This document shows, one piece after another, positions 62,417 to 64,000 of a DNA stretch of 64,000 nt; the first letter of the stretch is position 1; the number at the start of each line of letters is the position of its first letter. Location of the stretch: assembly GCF_963675165.1 (NCBI RefSeq), contig NC_087386.1, positions 5,963,566-6,027,565 of the forward strand, given 5' to 3'. The notes below the pieces were generated by a model. The model had not been told where the DNA came from. It saw only the letters and a program-made list of their open reading frames with translations, and made no database searches. This DNA is from Halichondria panicea. Taxonomy: Eukaryota; Porifera; Demospongiae; Suberitida; Halichondriidae. A program made the translations under genes and the position numbers.

Positions 62417-63071
62417 ATGCCAGAACAGGAGAAGGAGCGTCAGAGTGACACGACAGTAGTAAGAAAGAGAGACAAGAACATGGCTACTCAAAGTCAAGGC
62501 ATCAAGCAGCTCATGGCTGCCGAGAAGGAAGCAGCTCAAGTGGTCAATAACGCAAGAAAAAGTGAGTGCTTTGCTTGAAGGGAGGCTGGTGTTATTTACT
62601 GCTACGGTTGTAAAGTACTAGAGGTTTGGATGACATTGCAAACATGCTAGCTGTGTATGAAATGGTAGAGTTGAGGCCTGAAGAGGACCATTGCTCTATG
62701 TGTACATGTGAGTGTGTGACAATGTATGCTTGAATGGACTCATGTTAGTGATACATGGTGGTGAATTGACGACTAAAAGTGTCCTTTGTTCCTGTCCAGG
62801 AAAAGCTCAGCGACTCAAGGAAGCAAAGGAAGAGGCGGCCAAAGAGATTGAAGAGTATCGTAAAGAGAGAGAGGGCCGCTTCCAAGAGCAGCAGAGGACA
62901 TTCATTGGGTCAAAGGATGACTTCACGGCCAAAATAGGGGAGGAATCTGAGGACAAGTTACGTACAATTGAGATCGAAGTGAAGGAAAACAAAGAAGAAG
63001 TCATCGGCCGACTTCTGGAGCTCATCTATGATATACAACCAGAACTGCATATAAATGCTAAGAATATCTAG
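62417..63071 (+). CDS. ATP6V1G: V-type proton ATPase subunit G
   Basis: Subunit G forms the peripheral stalk (with E) of the V-ATPase that acidifies endosomes and lysosomes. Exon 1 is 62417-62561 (donor GTGAGT) and exon 2 is 62800-63071. The family's usual start corresponds to the second Met at 62480 (MATQSQGIKQLMAAEKEAAQ). The first Met at 62417 adds 21 residues (MPEQEKERQSDTT) in frame, and I cannot tell which is used. The joined sequence NARKRKAQRLKEAKEEAAKE, the long charged helix (EEYRKEREGRFQEQ) and the ending LIYDIQPELHINAKNI match animal subunit G. From the second Met it is about 118 residues, the normal length. It is transcribed divergently from the ArfGAP gene. Confidence 0.93.
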
Positions 63072-63334
63072 ATTGGACCATTTTGTTTAGTGAATGTGTG
63101 CTGTTAGTTTATTGTAGCTTTGTTGTTTCATCTATAGTTTGTTGCAATAATTATGTTGAAAAAAGTGAACAGACTCAAGGGAAAGTATAAAGGAATTACA
63201 GTACATGTATATAACAACAAAATAATTAATTTATGTATAAAGGAGCCTACGTACAACGTGCAACAAACTTTAGCGCATAAAGATGAAATTAATTAGTGGT
63301 TGCATAGCCATGAAGAAATACAAGAAACATGAAA

Positions 63335-63976
63335 CTAGCTCATAACTGAATCAGTTCCAAACTGTTGTCTCAGCAGTCTTTTTTCTTCCTCCACATAATT
63401 CTTTCCACGAGAAGACTGTCCCAAATCTCTCTTTCTCTTTTCCTTAAGTCTGAAAGTCTTTGCTTTTTTGGTACTATTACTTGCTTGCTCATCAGCTACA
63501 CCCCGCTTGACACCTCTCGTCTCCTCAGTACAAACCTTGTCCTCGGTTGAGGTTGTGGCCACCTCACGAGTGCTGCCGCTGTAATTAACAGGAGCACCTG
63601 CTATCTGTCCAACTGCTCCTTTGTTGTAAGTGCCCACGATTGCAGCTGACAGACTGTTGTACACTCGATCGTCAGAGTCTTGTGAGGGTGGTGGAATGGC
63701 TGCATACGAACCATCCTCTGTAATGTGAACACTGTACTTGTCCTCGTCTAACTTATTTTTAACAAAGTGGTCCCAATCAATTTCTTTTCCCACAGGGTCA
63801 TTCAGAAAGGATGGCTTGCCAACAGTAGAAAACAGTGTGGATGGTGATGGCAGTTTATCCACTGAGGATGGTGTTTCAGAGTCTTCATCACAGTTATCTT
63901 GAGCCGCCTCCTCTTCTTCAGACGAGGACGAATCATCACCAGCGAACAGAGAGAGAGGATCAGACATTTCACACAA
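63335..63976 (-). CDS. C1orf52-like (UPF0690) small acidic nuclear protein
   Basis: This is a single-exon frame of 213 codons. The probable start is the Met of MSDPLSLFAGDDSSSSEEEE, three codons after the first Met (MCEM). The pattern of a PLS-F-A start, a Ser/Glu cluster, then a LFSTVGKPSFLNDPVGKEID block followed by WDHFV, and a Lys-rich C terminus (KRKRDLGQSSRGK) matches human C1orf52. There the equivalent core reads PxxLFRSVTRPAFLYNP..IDW. The biochemical role of that family is not established, and the basic tail suggests a nuclear protein. It converges with the V-ATPase G gene, with about 260 bp between the stops. Confidence 0.7.
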   Translation of the reverse strand: MCEMSDPLSLFAGDDSSSSEEEEAAQDNCDEDSETPSSVDKLPSPSTLFSTVGKPSFLNDPVGKEIDWDHFVKNKLDEDKYSVHITEDGSYAAIPPPSQDSDDRVYNSLSAAIVGTYNKGAVGQIAGAPVNYSGSTREVATTSTEDKVCTEETRGVKRGVADEQASNSTKKAKTFRLKEKRKRDLGQSSRGKNYVEEEKRLLRQQFGTDSVMS

Positions 63977-64000
63977 AGCAGATTTGTGCTAGTTCTTGAT

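Overview
The window is eukaryotic and animal. It has genes broken by short GT..AG introns, long CA/TG microsatellites, many short transposon relics, and clear orthologues of animal proteins: LGN/GPSM2 with TPRs and four GoLoco motifs, an EZH-type Polycomb methyltransferase, ZZZ3 of the ATAC complex, C2orf69, a BAR-PH-ArfGAP protein, V-ATPase subunit G and a C1orf52-like protein. The compact introns, intronless FAAH-like genes closest in my memory to the plant-type FAAH layout, and the MITE density suggest a sponge or another early-branching invertebrate. That assignment is inference.

Layout. Bases 1-12,870 hold five head-to-tail SET-MYND (SMYD) genes on the minus strand, called A to E from left to right. 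A is cut off inside the SET domain. B and C look complete, C with a transposon-filled first intron. D has lost its start codon and is joined in frame to the tail of E. E has lost the NHSCRPN core of its SET domain. Bases 13,023-14,870 and 29,090-30,934 are two intronless FAAH-like amidases whose alternating near-identical and divergent stretches indicate gene conversion. Between them, on the minus strand, lie GPSM2 (19,029-24,637) and ZZZ3 (25,295-28,771). A disordered protein I do not recognise follows at 32,877-34,825.

Bases 35,135-58,074 are the most unusual part. A block running from EZH exon 3 to C2orf69 exon 2 is tandemly duplicated. This leaves a full EZH followed by a truncated C2orf69, then a 5'-truncated EZH followed by a full C2orf69. 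At the junction the two reading frames meet in register and run into a stop. Each EZH copy carries, nested on the opposite strand of one intron, a multipass membrane protein gene that has diverged far more than the surrounding block. Each also carries a minisatellite whose unit contains the exon end and its 5' splice site (17 versus 7 units). The second copy has additionally gained transposons and a near-perfect palindrome of about 1.8 kb.

Bases 58,247-63,976 are ordinary: a BAR-PH-ArfGAP gene (minus), a bidirectional promoter with inverted ETS-like sites, the V-ATPase G subunit (plus), and a C1orf52-like gene (minus).

The genes do not form one pathway. The links I can see are chromatin (SMYD, EZH, ZZZ3), shared head-to-head promoters (SMYD-E/FAAH-1, ZZZ3/FAAH-2, ArfGAP/V-ATPase G), and repeated local duplication. 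Exon boundaries come from reading splice sites by eye; no alignment or search was run.
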